Assembly: GCA_012064415.1 (NCBI GenBank)
Contig: SSNU01000077.1
Location: 558,767 to 622,766, forward strand
Direction of reading: 5' to 3'
DNA from: Gyrodactylus bullatarudis
Lineage: Eukaryota > Platyhelminthes > Monogenea > Gyrodactylidea > Gyrodactylidae
Length of the DNA stretch: 64,000 nt
In this document: positions 37,601-49,718 of the stretch, piece after piece
Layout of the letters: every line of letters starts with the position of its first letter
Numbering within the stretch: position 1 is the stretch's first letter
Position numbers and translations under genes: made by a program
The notes under the pieces: generated by a model
What the model saw: only the letters and a program-made list of their open reading frames with translations
The model's database searches: none
What the model was told of the DNA's origin: nothing

Positions 37601-39980
37601 GTGGCAATTTGCGACATGATTGAATTAATGCCAAGAATGCCAGTCTTTTTGGCAGTCACAAAAAAGGTAATTGCCTCAACAGCATCTGATATATTATTAC
37701 TCATCAAGAGACTCTGGACATCAGCTATGATCTCAGGGATGGAATTTGAAAAGGTGAGCATTTCCTCGAGGAAACAAATCAGAGTATCCTGACGAGCAAT
37801 CTTCAAGTTTAAGGCCTCTTCTGTATCAGCTAACTCTTGTTCAATTTTGCCTTCGTTAGAGATGGGTTCCTCGGCAGCCTTGTTGGAGAATTCGTTGTAG
37901 GCATTACCGAATGCCTTTTTGAGGAGTTTTGTGCCTTGTTCGTGACCCTGTTTGATTTTTTCTCTCTTTTCCTGAACCTTTCTGCGTGTTTTGATGCGTT
38001 CTTCTTTAGAGACACCATCGCTACCTTCTTCGTCATCATCATACTCTTCTTCTTCTTCATCATCATCAGTTTCATTCTTGTCTTCTTCCACCAGGGTTTT
38101 ATCAGGGTCATTATCTTTTTCCTCTTTGACAAGAATGTTGGCAGCCAGCTTTAAATTTTCTGCAGTCTCTGTAGCGGAGAGAAAATAAATTATTACAAAA
38201 TCCCTTTATTCAACAGAATCATATCGAAATTTATTAATTGATTCAAGACACATACCAAGACTTTCTTTTAGAGTAGCTAGAGATTCCTTTTCAGTTTTGA
38301 TTAACTCTTCCAATTGCTTTGAGTTCAACTACACAGTGAAATGGAACAAAAAGATATTATTCTGATTAATTAAATATAAAGTTGTTCAACTAACCGATGT
38401 AGATATTGGTGAATGAGTAATGAGAGCTGTTAATGCCTTGATAGCAACCTTTCTAGCCATACTCGAGATGTCATTTATGGCTCCATTTTCACCCTTGATC
38501 AGGTTCACAGTCTCCATGCACATATCAACAGGTATCAGCTAAAATTTAGAAATATTAATTTTTAATGTATCAAAAAGTAATGCTTTGATCTACTTACACG
38601 AGAAATAATAAGATTTTGAATAATGACCAATGCTCTAGTTCTAACGAAAGCGTTTACATCATGAACATGTTCCTAAAGGAAAAAGTAAGCTTGAATAAAT
38701 TGGCTAGATTAAACTAACTGAATTATAAAGGACTTACGAAAATCTTTCTTATCAATTTGTCCCGCTGAGCACGTTCCTTGGGTTCCAAATTATCTCGGCC
38801 CTTGAATGTCTGAAGTAAATCACCAATAACTGAGAGAGCACATATTCTCATATTGTAGGGGTCTCTTTCTAGGCAAGGCCTTATCATAGGAATGATAAAT
38901 AATGCCAAGGAATGATGAACTGCAGCTACATCTTGCAGGTATTGGGACACATTATTCAAAGCAGTTGTATCCTTCTCCAACTCATGAATGTCGTAATCAC
39001 AAATTTCATTGAAAAGATCCCTAATAGCACCGGGAATGTTACCATCTTCATAATAAGATCTTGTCATCATGACAAGGACTGGTACTATATGAGGATGACG
39101 TTTGACTAATTGACAAAGAGAAATGGCACTCGACGAGGAATAATTGAAACGCTTGATGAGAGTAATGAAAAGGCGAGCACCAGCTGCACGAATATTGGAG
39201 TTACTGGCAACCAATTTTCTTTCAATCGGTTTTAGAAAGCAGAAACTTATCGAGCTAATTTAAGAAATTATATGAATAGATTAATGTTGGATAATCAAAA
39301 ATAATGGTAATTTACTTGATAAAATTGCTCTCAATAATTGGAGGATTCCAGAGTTTCTGCAAATTGGTTTGACAGAGAATATTCAATGTCGATAGTAGTA
39401 CTTCGAGTTCAGCTAACCAGTCAATACGATAATCTTTAAGATCAATTGTACTTCTTTTTCCTTTTTTTGCTAAATTGGATACTGAAGCCAAATGTTCAAG
39501 ATCGGCCATGTCTGTTTCAAAAAGTTCAACTATCTGCGAAATAATGAAAATCATCATTTTCAGAGCAGTTCTATATTCGAATAATTTATGGTGATCGAGG
39601 CTTCGGTTCATTGAAATGCTATCGAGGACTTCATTAATTGCAGGAAGGGCCATTTTAAGGCAACGCAAAGTTAATTCCCAAGCATTTTCTTTGACATCAA
39701 TCGGAAGATTTTGCCATTCGCTTGAAAAATTGAAAATAATTTCATAAAACATACTGAACAATGGAATAGAAAACATCAAAGGATTCTATAATGAAGCTGA
39801 AATCTTTGCTGGAAAGAATTCGATTGCATGCTAAACGTTTGTTAATTCAACTATCTTACTCTGAATACGCTTGCCTATTTCCTTAGGCTTATATAAGTCA
39901 TTTGCTGTGATAAATGAGGTTGCAGATTCTATTATTTCCTTCCTGGTTAAGGGTATAGTAAATTCTCTCTGATTATTCAT
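34679..39980 (-). CDS. NCAPD2: Condensin I subunit D2 (CAP-D2 / CND1)
   Basis: Fifteen exons: 39980-39837, 39785-39316, 39254-38738, 38672-38598, 38538-38395, 38328-38256, 38168-37564, 37508-37183, 37124-36932, 36861-35830, 35781-35585, 35476-35396, 35336-35117, 35058-34953 and 34752-34679. They total 4257 nt, 1418 aa (human 1401), all in phase; introns are mostly 48-108 nt. The N-terminal Cnd1 domain begins MNNQREFTIPLTRKEIIESA. HEAT-repeat landmarks are EHVHDVNAFVRTRALVIIQN, GASADDFEADLIRQICENEL, LLFTIAERHHSEIIRSNLVV, LMEPYTTHLYARLSDAS, VKGQISAMAVCLLDENSRIA, VLPDILSRLSDEEHGG and CCDLAYCLRSMNFNDRMFKS. A run of Asp/Glu (about 38000-38100) and the short tail EDIFEDE are probable disordered regions. 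The long phospho-regulated C-terminal tail of vertebrate D2 is much reduced. It acts with SMC2/SMC4 in mitotic chromosome compaction. Confidence 0.96.
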
Positions 39981-40166
39981 TTTTTGAATTTCAATTTAAG
40001 TTTAATGATTTAAAGTAAAAAGAGTGTTTCAACCAACTCTTGTTTTAATGACCAAACAATATTCGGAGTTTCAGAGTTTGAAATTCAAACTCTTAATTCG
40101 GGGGGAATTTCAAAATCGGTAGAGAAATAAATTATTTTAAATATTTATTGAAAAAGAAGCACAGTT

Positions 40167-41809
40167 CTAGTTAGCAGCAGGAATTTGAGCATAGCATTCA
40201 AGATATCGCATATCATGTAGGAAATAAATCTCAGTGCCTTCTTCAAATGAATAGAAATAAATTTATCCATGTTATAACGTAGAAAATGTTATAACTTACC
40301 TTCCTTTTCTACTTTTTCCAACTGCAGAACCACTTTGTCTTGTGGATTAAATTTGGAGACAGCTACCACAGACCAAAATGATGGCTTGATTCTAAACAGG
40401 TTAAGATTAGAAATTACTTTTCTAGATCGTAAGTCACACTTTCAACTGGAAAATTGTCAAGTTCAAGTTTTTCCACGTAATTTTCAAAAAATAACTTTAA
40501 TTCCTTATCAATTGCTGATTGGACTTCGGTTTCTGGAAAATTCTTATAATCATAATAACAATTAGTCATCAATGTGTTGTATTTTTCGCCAACAAGATCA
40601 TTGAATAGTTGCTTATCGGATATGTTAAGCTTTACTTGATACAAATAATAAAATATTCTATAAAGTCTGAGAGCAAAAAGGAATTGGTACTTAGAATTTG
40701 GCCATAATATCTTCTTTGTTGAGTTTAGAATGGAACAAAACGAAGTATAATCGCGCATCATTTTAGGAAACACTGTCAAAGTTTAACTAATTTAATCTTA
40801 CTATTTTCTGATATATGAACCAAATTCAAGATGAAATTTCTGATCGCCAGTTTTAAAAGCAACTCAAAATTGATCATGTTCTCGAAAAAATTGCCTTCAA
40901 TCAATGCAAGGCCAACACCAGTAGAATCAAAATGCGTAATTTTGACATCATCTTTCTCGGGCAAGTTGAGAAGAAATTTTCTAATAAGACTAGACAACTG
41001 AGTCAAATCTTTGGAGTCTTTTAGATAATCGTAAAGCTTGTCAATGATGTCGATTTTCCGAATTGGAGATTGGTTCTCTTTCACATGACCAAACTGAACA
41101 TAAATATTCTCAGAACTTTTTCCCAAATGATAGATTCTAATAATATTCTTGAGTTCATTTAATAGATTATGAATGGAATGATCCGAGAAGGGTGCTATCT
41201 TCAATGTCTAGAAGATATTCAGAAATTCATGCTTACCAAACCCCCCTTTTCACAGTTAGAGGGAGGTTGGAATAACTTTATTGGTCGTTGATATTCAATT
41301 TGATACTGAAAATTCAATATATTATAGACAATATGAGCAGACACATTGAAATCATCGAATGGACACTCGGTTCTTTTCTTAACAAGTTCTTCGAGAGAAT
41401 CATTCTCAAGAGTGAACTTTTCTGAAATCATTGTAAAGTAAAATCCTGTATGATCATTGAAATTTGTCTTGAAAAAACAACAATTCAAGTCTGGACACGA
41501 GAATAAAATGCCATTAGGAATTTTAAGCCTAAACTATTTTAACATAAGTTACTCGATATCAGCGACAGAAATTTCCGATAATGAGTTTCTATTGATGATT
41601 TTAGTGGTCTCTTCTTCAACTATCTCTTCATTCATAGTCAAATTAGCAATAGCAAGTAACTCTTCTGGGCATCCATCATGAGACTCGTTTAGTTCATTTT
41701 CAGAAGTTGTAACCCTAGAATTTTGTTGATTTTTTCGATAACTAGCACTCTTGGAATATTCTATTTTCTCTTGAAAGTATAAATTCACAAAATATTTCAG
41801 GTCAAACAT
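40167..41809 (-). CDS. ZWILCH: Zwilch-like kinetochore (RZZ complex) protein
   Basis: Six exons: 41809-41553, 41528-41237, 41207-40802, 40772-40418, 40391-40300 and 40240-40167. They total 1476 nt, 491 aa (human Zwilch 591); introns are 24, 29, 29, 26 and 59 nt. Similarity is weak but colinear with Zwilch: LKIPNGILFSCPDLNCCFFK (substrate of the WVRCDSS region), LENDSLEELVKKR, TLKIAPFSDHSIHNLLNELK (matches TLNIK...LYRELK), NFELLLKLAIRNFI, KYQFLFALRLYRIFYYLYQ, and a C-terminal KPSFWSVVAVSKFNPQDKVV with IYFLHDMRYLECYAQIP. Zwilch with Rod and ZW10 recruits dynein and Mad1-Mad2 to kinetochores. The gene lies 186 bp upstream of NCAPD2 in the same orientation and is divergent from the two-TM gene. 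A profile search could change this call. Confidence 0.7.
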
Positions 41810-41922
41810 TTCGAATTGATAATATTTATTCAATAGGTAATATTACATTTTAGTGATATAAAACAAAACTCTATTTGGAATCATGAAGTTAGTGTTTAAG
41901 CTATCAGTATTTTAGTGAAAAT
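41810..41922. promoter_or_regulatory. 113-bp bidirectional promoter (ZWILCH / two-TM gene)
   Basis: The gap between the divergent start codons is 113 bp and AT-rich (AATATTATCAATTCG...CTATTTGGAATCATG). It must contain both promoters. No specific box was identified. Confidence 0.45.
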
Positions 41923-44900
41923 ATGAATATACAGAATATTGAGAGTTCTTTTAGCAAGTATTCTATATGTATTTTCATAATTAATCTTGTTTTTATAACA
42001 TTTGCATCATGTCTTACGATACTATGCTTAGTATTTCGTGAAGATAAACGTTTGATAGTTGTATTTTCAATATGCGCATTTCTACTATCAGTTATTCCTA
42101 TTATTATTGCATTTACTATCCTGGTTATTTACATCAAGCGTCGTAGGCAGCATTCGCAACTAATGCATAAAATTGGCAGTGAAAATTCATACAATTCTGA
42201 TAATTTACTCTCTTCAGAAATGAACACAGAGAGCAAAAGCGTTAATTTTTCAAAACCCTTAATTTTCCACGCAAATAGTCAGCCATGTATGATAGACCAA
42301 CACATTTTTAACTCTCAGAGTCATATATTGAACAATAACTTCTTCACTAGAAAATTAAACAGTCAGATTTCATCCATTAAAAAGAGGCCCCTCAAGCGTA
42401 ACATATCCTCAAACTATTCACGTCTAAATAAAAAGCAAAATTTCTCTTGGTATGATAAGAATATTTACTATGAAAGCCTATCCCAGGGAAAGTATTTACT
42501 CAGAAAGAGTATGCCGAAGAGAACTCGAAGCTTGATGAACATACACAGTGTCATTCTTGAAAAGGAGGATGACAATCCAACTGATCCAAGGGAACCTGAA
42601 TTTAAAATTATTGATTCAAATTACCAAATTTCCCCTGTCAGATTATCGAGACTACATTCTTACGGAGGAAAAACTGTCAATGGAGGTCAGAAAAATCGTG
42701 ATCAAATTTCATTCTTTTGGCCAGCCTCAGATTTTTTCAGTCGGTGAGTTTATTTACACAGGGTTAAACATGCAGAAAGGACAAATCTATTGATAATAAA
42801 TTAAATTATAAATTGCATTCCATGTTATTCATTAATAAAGAATCCTAATGCAATTTTAAAGTTAATACTGATATCATTAATTGTATTGATTTTAATCAGA
42901 TTATTCTCGAATGAAACTGTTAGACGTTTTAACTCGAAGTCCCTGAGATCTCAGCTCAATCTGAATGAATCAAATCCTTCCGAAGCATTTATGGAAAATC
43001 ATATTTCTCAATTTTTCTGTCGTCGTCTTTCATTCATAAAATCATATCGATCAAGAATGGGAAACTCAATATCTCGAAAACTCAGTGAGCTGGATCGTTC
43101 TGAGAATAAAATTTCATCAGCTCTTGATCAAAGTGCAGGTTCCATTAGTGTAAGCTTATAAAAACTTTAATTAACTTGCCTTTGATTAAAATTTTTAAAA
43201 ATCCCTTTAGTACCCGATTGATTCTCATTTTTTCATTGGTAATGACTGTGAGGATAAATTCAATGAATTAGCTTACCAATCGAATGATTTGAACCCACAA
43301 AAAGCCAGTGTCTTCTCTCTCCCTGCAATAAGTCCATCTCTCTGGCGTCTAGACACTCCAATTTACATCTTGCATGAGGATAAAACTCTCGCCATTGACC
43401 ATCATACTAAAAAAATTTATTGTGTCGGAGACTTTTGGATGTCTGACAAGAATTCCTTACTTGCTCTTCATGCCATACCACCACCAAGGTGTAACTTGAA
43501 ACAGAGTGCAATGCTCAAGATCTCCCAGAATACCAACAAGAAATGCAAGTAAGTCAGAAGTAAAAATCACTCTATTAATAATTTTATCCATTTTTTTGGC
43601 TTGAAAAACATGCAAATATTATTATTTATGACTGGTAATGCAAATTGTTACACATAAAAAATATCTCTCTGCTAGCCATGATTTTATTGCCTGCATAATA
43701 TATGTATTAGTTAATTGCTACAGACTCGAATTATCTCTCTAAACTGTACTTTTTGTGTAATACAGACATGTTTCAGGAACAAAAAGTAATGAAAACTAGC
43801 AAATTTTCCCTTACAGAGTTAAAACATTAGCATCATGAGTGTATATTTTGAAGAAAATGCATATAAAAAAGGAATGAGCCATGAGTTATACTATACTTGT
43901 ATTCCCAGCTGAAATGTACCAGAATAGAGAATATGGGAAATTCACAGAGGAAAAATAATTCTCTAAAACTTTTCAAATGACATTTATCATAGATAATCTA
44001 TGTCAAAATTTATCCTTGGCCATCAGAATCAGACTGTCTGTCATTCTAGAATAAAAGTCATGTCATCTGTTCAAGTTTTGAGACATTAAAGGTCACGAGA
44101 CTTTTCTAGAATTTTATACCTCAAAAATAATTCCAAATCTCAATTAATTGAAGCACCTCAGTAGTTTGTAATGGCCTCGTGTGTGAGAAAAACTAAATTT
44201 TATCTTCACATCGTAAACCAATCGTAGACCAAGAAATTGCCCTTTGTTAACAAATCATCCCTGTTTGGGATCATCTATTGGCAGGAAAAGTTACAAGCAA
44301 TCACCTTGTAGTGCTTCATTCTTTCGAATCTATAGAATGAAATAAATCAAAATTATTGATTATCTTTCCCCTATCAGGGAACAGTTTATTTTTTATGTTT
44401 ATTCCTCTTTTCGTGTAGCTTTATTGATAAAAGCTCGTCTCTTGTATCAAGAAGGGAGCATGAATCAAATACCAATAAAACTTTCTCCCTCTGCCTTCTT
44501 TATCGATAATTCCAGAAAGAATATGACGATCAAGAAAAGTTTGTCTGCTGACCACTTATGAGAGTGGTCTTTTCTAGTTCACGATTAAAATCATCATCCT
44601 CTATTCTCAACCGTCAGTTATTCCTAAGTTTATCGAGATAATCTTGATCTTGGTATCTCTTGGTAGGCATTTTTCAAGGAATATCATGCCTAGATAATTA
44701 GACTAATTCAATTAGGAAACTGAAATGAAATTGATTAGACTTGGCTTCTATTCGATAGCCATTATCTGTTTACTTTATAGATATCTATATTTTATTCGTA
44801 GTGAATTTGTCGTAGAATGAAAAGAACTATGAAGAGAAAAGGAAAAAAAACAAACTTCTTCTTCTTCAGCTTCAGCTTCAACTTTATTAATTCATTAAGA

Positions 44901-47900
44901 GATTATGATTTGCATAATTCATCAATCATTCTTCTACTACAGCACGATAACTGCAATTGTACTGCAATAGAGCGAGTCTCTATTTTTCTAAACGTGGAAA
45001 AAAATCCAATTCACTTTCTTATTATAACTATGGATAAAAAACTAATTTTAATTTTTCATTTTATTATCCAATAACTTTTGGTTTAAGAGATCTGAGCTTT
45101 CTTGCATTTTATAGTGTTGAAAGAAAAGAACACTTCTTATTTAGCCCGATTATGAGTAACAGTATGAAACCTCAGAAGCTACAACCAGCACGTTTTGAAG
45201 CTGAATTCAAATTTTTAAAGTACCTTCTGGAGGGAATACAAAGTGGTAGAGTGGTCAAAAGTTGATTTTAGGATCACAATAAGACAAGAAAATCGATTAT
45301 CACCATGAAACTTTAGATAAATTACTCACTCTCAAGGGAATCATCAAAATTTCATTGATTTTCAAGTAGGGAAAATGATCGAAAAATCAAAATTAAATTT
45401 TCACACAATGATAGGGTAATTCTCAAAATATGATTCAACTAATATGATGACTAATCGTGATCATAAAAATCAACTTTTCACCACTCTCCCACTTTGAAAT
45501 CAATAAATATTTCCGACTCAAAGTTCGAAAAAATGGAAATCTGGCGCTACTTCAAGATTTGAGATTTGCCATAATTTCCTTAAAAAATTATTATTTTTTC
45601 TTCATATCGTTAAAGTGGGCCTCATGATCTAGATTCCAAATAATCTTGATCAAATTCGATCTCTTGATGAAATGATTGAAAATTTTATAAAAATCATCAA
45701 CTACCATCTTCATATTAACTAGCTTCAGTTGCCTGAATTCCTGAGAGATAATCAGAGAGTTCTAGAGCAATGAGAAGAGACTTTGAAAAATAGTTGGTAT
45801 TCGTCTACTTTTACTTGAGGGAGTCTTTAGGAAATTGAAATTACAACTCAGCAAATATAAATTTTGAGCACATCCTTAAAGCTTCTACAATAAAATTTGG
45901 ATAAATTATAGAAAAAATGGGTATCTATTTCTAATAATCTGTAGAATAAGTGGTACAAATAATTGTTCTTGTCTAAAAATATTAGCGATTATAATCTGTA
46001 TTTGATTATTATTTGAAGGATGATGAGTAGAAGGGGGACAACTTCCTAAATTATTTTTTATCTTTCCATTCTTATCTTGGCTGTGCAATGCATCCACCAC
46101 TGCTAGTTTGCCTTTGATGTTGTTGGCAAACCTTTTTTTCATAATGGGCAGTTGTATCTCCCTTATTGATCTAACCTTGAAAAATGAATGTGAATGAAGT
46201 TCTTTTAATTTTAATTTTGAGGAAACATCTCCCCCCGCCTATTCCTGCTCCATTGTTTCTATCGATAGAAATAATACACACACAGAAAAAGGAAATTTCC
46301 CTCTAATTCAATTTACACTTCCCCTTTCTGCCAGAAAAAGTAAAATCTTACTACTACAGTAGAAAGGAAATATTCTAATTTGAATATTTACTCTGAACAT
46401 CCCTCACTCTCTCTCTGTTTCCTTCTCTCTGAAATAATCCCGATTCTATTCTTCAGTATGCCCTACAATATTTTCTAATCTGTTCATTTTATTTCTCATA
46501 AATATAGACTGCTTGATTGAGTACGTAGTCGCTTGAATGAGGAAAAAATTCCTCTCGTCAGTTTGAAATAGGGACCAATTAGAGGATGAAGAAGTATTCA
46601 ATCTTACAATACACTTTAAGAAATAAAGAGCACTAAAAATCCTTGGTAAACAATTTACAAAAGTCATTTCAACGTTATTTGTAATACAGTGATTAGTAGG
46701 CTAGGGGGAAAACTTTTTTTCTCCGAACAACTCACGAGAGTACTTACTTTTCTGATAAAATTTAGTACTCAGATCATGTTTTGTATAATTCATTCTCCAT
46801 CATGTCATTGCCCATTTTTCCCACAGGCATGATAAAACAACGAAATCCCCTCTTGATGATAAGATTACTATTTTTGAAGATAAAACTTGAGAAATTCATT
46901 AAATGGCCAAGATATTGCGTATGTGACAAGACTCGAATGAAAACCAAATAAGACGAAGACATCCAAAATGGATTAAAGTTGAGTAAATTGAAAAAAAACA
47001 TTATACCCTATGATCTTGAACTTTTCACATTCACTGACCTTTTCAGTGTGTCTAAAAGATGGATTCACCTAAGTCACACTGAAGTACCATGATGAACTAA
47101 TGCGCCAACTCTCATTGATTTCCTAAGCTCACATAAAAGTGTTTCATTCATAGGAAAATTGCTTTGTTCTATAATTATTATAATGGAATCTGAAATCATA
47201 AATAATTATCAGTAGAAGCGTCTCATCCACTGAAGAGGATACTTGACTATCTCTACTTTCTACTAATAATATCTATTGTTTCATCCATTTGCCACTTTTT
47301 TGAACTCTGTTTGTTTTCAATCAAGATTATCCTAGCTAACAGGGATTCTTGAGACCATAATGAATTCTCTAAAGATTATAACCTGTATTATCAAATACCT
47401 GCTGATATTCCTAGTTATTTTTGGCCAAATTCACGATAATTGGCACTTATCAGGTCTCAGTTTTAGAGCTGAATTTCATGTAATGCATGAAAAACAATGT
47501 CTTACCCAACAATTTAACCTTATTCCTTCTATTATATCTCTGTTATAACTTCAACTCATTTAAGTGGAAGGATATTCTCCTCAATGCATGATTATTGAGT
47601 ATTGAACAATTTGACTCTTGAATTTTACAGACTTCATTGTACCTATTATTCACTGGAAACTACTTCTGTATTACTAGTTAGTGGAGATTTCTCTTATTAT
47701 TGAATGAATTTTCAAAATCCAAATCGATAGAATAATAAAATACAACTCTCTCCTCAAGTCCCATTTCAATTAAATCCCCACTTGCACACATCTATGCCAA
47801 ATCTATTCATTCTTTCCTCAAAATATCTATTAAATCATACAAGTTATGCATTATCGAATGTACACACATTAAATACTCAGAATAGATATTATAATCTGAG

Positions 47901-49718
47901 TATAGTAGGCTTCAGATGAAATAAATTCTAATGCAATACAATTTGATTCGCTTATCCTCTACCCAATGGCCATAGAGAGAGGCCATAGAAAGAAAGGGAG
48001 AGAGACGTTGAATTGAATGATGATAAGAAGGGATTGGGCAATGTGGAGGGGGGGGGGAAAGGAACTGTTTAACTGGGAAATTATAAAAAAAAGACAGAGG
48101 GATCGAATTCAATTTTCCCATTCATCTCCATAGTATCATTAAATCCGTCTTTCTTTCTTTCATAGAATCTACTCTTACATTATAAACTCAGTACTGTACG
48201 ACGTATCAAGTGAATGAAAAAGAATGAGATCTATTCATAAATCTACTTTCTCTCCCTCTTCATCATTCGATGATGATCATTTTCATTTTTAGAGATTCTA
48301 TCCAATCTCCACTGTGTATACAATTCACCTAGGATTTTACCTGTTTTCTATTACTTCTTCCATCCATGAATATATATTCCATCAATAGATGTCATAACAC
48401 GTGATAGATTTGAATTTTCACACTTTATTGTTAACTTTAATGACTTAAGTTATCACTAAAGAACTACCAAAATGCTATTTCTGCAAATTTTTTATCATCT
48501 TTCCCAAAATAATGACAGATTTCTGTGAAATTCTTTTAGGCGAATTAGAAAAAATGAATTTTTTTTCTGACTTTCTGGGGAAAACTACAGAGTTTTTTGT
48601 AAAAATAGTAAATCCTCATCTTTATGTCAATTAGCTTTATAAAAAATACTCAAAGAAAAAATCATAATTTTTCACTTTGATGGCAAAAAAACAAAGAAGA
48701 TTTTATATATTCTTTTAACGATCTAAAAACGATTTTAAAACTTTCCTAACCCTTTCGGTGCCAATATCAATATTTTTATAAAAACCTAAATTTAGCTATG
48801 AAAATACCAAGTTATTTGGCTAAAAATGTAATGCAAGTTCACACTGTGAGCTTCAATTTAAACTTTAATTGATCCAGAAACCTATCAAACTGGGAGAGTT
48901 AAGAAGGTTGAAAAAAATTGGAAAATGGACATATATGTCCATTGGCACCGAAAGGGTTAATTAAGGACTAGAACCGAAGTTATTTAGCAAGTCATAGATG
49001 GCTGATAAAAAGTATCAGTAAAATACAATCATCCCACTAACCAAATTTTGCTTTAATATTGAAGAGGGAAGCTATTTATCTTCGAAAATTAGTACAATAA
49101 ATCTGTAAAAAATATAAATAACAGATTCATTTATAACATCAACTCGTAGCCATTTTATGCTCCAAAGAATTTCTATTGACATTGCAAATTTATGATTTTG
49201 AAAATTCATTCAGGGTTGAAAAGGAAATTCACATACTCTGTTTCACAACTAAAACTATAAATAACATAAAGCTTCCTCTTAGTTTTGGGTGTTGTTTCTA
49301 TCAAGAATTTCCCATGTAACTAACTACTCTCTCCTTTCATAGACTAGCTGAAGACAATAAATCGTTACATTCTTTTCTTTACTCTAATAAGCTCGTAAAA
49401 AAAGATATTTTTTTAGATGCTTTTAGAATTTTTCTATGGTGGTAGAGGCTAATTTCTTTCTTTCTAATCCTACTCAGATCTCTTGGCCACATGTCCCAAA
49501 TAACTGAAGATAATAACAAAACTCTGGTCAAGGAGTTATCCAATGAGCCGAATTATCTGTTCAATAGGACAAAACATTTCTCAACAAAATCCTTTGACAA
49601 CTCCTCCAGTCTGGCCTCGACCACAAACAACATTCTGAATTGTGAGGAATCCTCTTCATCCATGCGAAATATTCGAGCCTCTGATGATGGTGACCTGTGC
49701 AAATCGATATTTGAGTGA
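41923..49718 (+). CDS. Unrecognised protein with two N-terminal TM helices
   Basis: Exons 41923-42743, 42900-43149, 43211-43548 and probably 49478-49718 give 1650 nt, 549 aa, in phase. Two hydrophobic helices lie near residues 14-37 (ICIFIINLVFITFASCLTIL) and 46-69 (VVFSICAFLLSVIPIIIAFT), followed by a basic stop-transfer IKRRRQ. The remaining 480 residues are Ser/Asn/Arg-rich, cytosolic-looking and mostly disordered, with a possibly folded part around WRLDTPIYILHEDKTLAIDH. I do not recognise the family. Exon 3 ends TGC AA|GTAAGTCAG, an excellent donor, and the only in-phase strong acceptor I found is the pyrimidine-rich TTTCTTTCTAATCCTACTCAG at 49477, implying a 5.9-kb intron. If unspliced, translation stops at 43552, giving a shorter isoform. 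Confidence 0.65.
45200..45725. repeat. MITE-family copy
   Basis: Contains GGTCAAAAGTTGATTTTAGG, GGATCACAATAAGACAAGAAA, a GGGCCTCATGATCTAGATTCC stretch and the end AAAATCATCAACTACCATC followed by TTCATATTAACTAGCTT. It is most similar to the copy at 880-1300. The left edge is not clear. Confidence 0.6.
48485..48645. repeat. Terminal half of a MITE copy
   Basis: The segment matches the right half of the palindrome at 1385-2125: a GATTTCTGTGAAATTCTTTTAGGCGAATT-like start, TCTGACTTTCTGG, TTTTTTGTAAAAATAG and the terminus CATCTTTATGTCAATTAGCTTTA. The left half is missing. Confidence 0.55.
48746..48960. mobile_element. piggyBac-type MITE with perfect terminal repeats
   Basis: The element runs from CCCTTTCGGTGCCAAT (48750) to its exact inverse ATTGGCACCGAAAGGG (ending 48956), 207 bp, flanked by CTAA on the left and TTAA on the right. 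CCC...GGG ends and TTAA target sites define piggyBac elements. A subterminal ATGGACATATATGTCCAT palindrome sits next to the right repeat. There is no coding capacity, so mobilisation would need a transposase supplied from elsewhere. The left TTAA has one substitution. Confidence 0.85.

Larger units (their letters stand above)
43549..49477 (+). other. Putative 5.9-kb intron hosting transposon relics
   Basis: This interval contains no supported exon. It holds a MITE-family copy at about 45200-45725, a half copy at about 48485-48645 and a piggyBac-type MITE at 48750-48956, plus AT-rich filler with a 10-base G run near 48049. Its status as an intron depends on the splice proposed for the two-TM gene. 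Confidence 0.5.

Noticed and set aside
37830..38188. ORFs of 65-105 aa on both strands over the acidic region
   Set aside because: They are frame shadows of the Asp/Glu-rich stretch of NCAPD2.
40776..41204. Alternative identity of the Zwilch-like gene as Rab3GAP1
   Set aside because: Only one short DL-CC match; the order of conserved segments and the length fit Zwilch better.
41257..41833. Zwilch start at 41833 (MNKYYQFEMFDLK)
   Set aside because: The first codon there is TTG; the first ATG in frame is at 41809, which I used.
48041..48060. Poly-G run as a quadruplex or regulatory site
   Set aside because: A single 10-base G tract cannot by itself form an intramolecular quadruplex and nothing around it supports a function.
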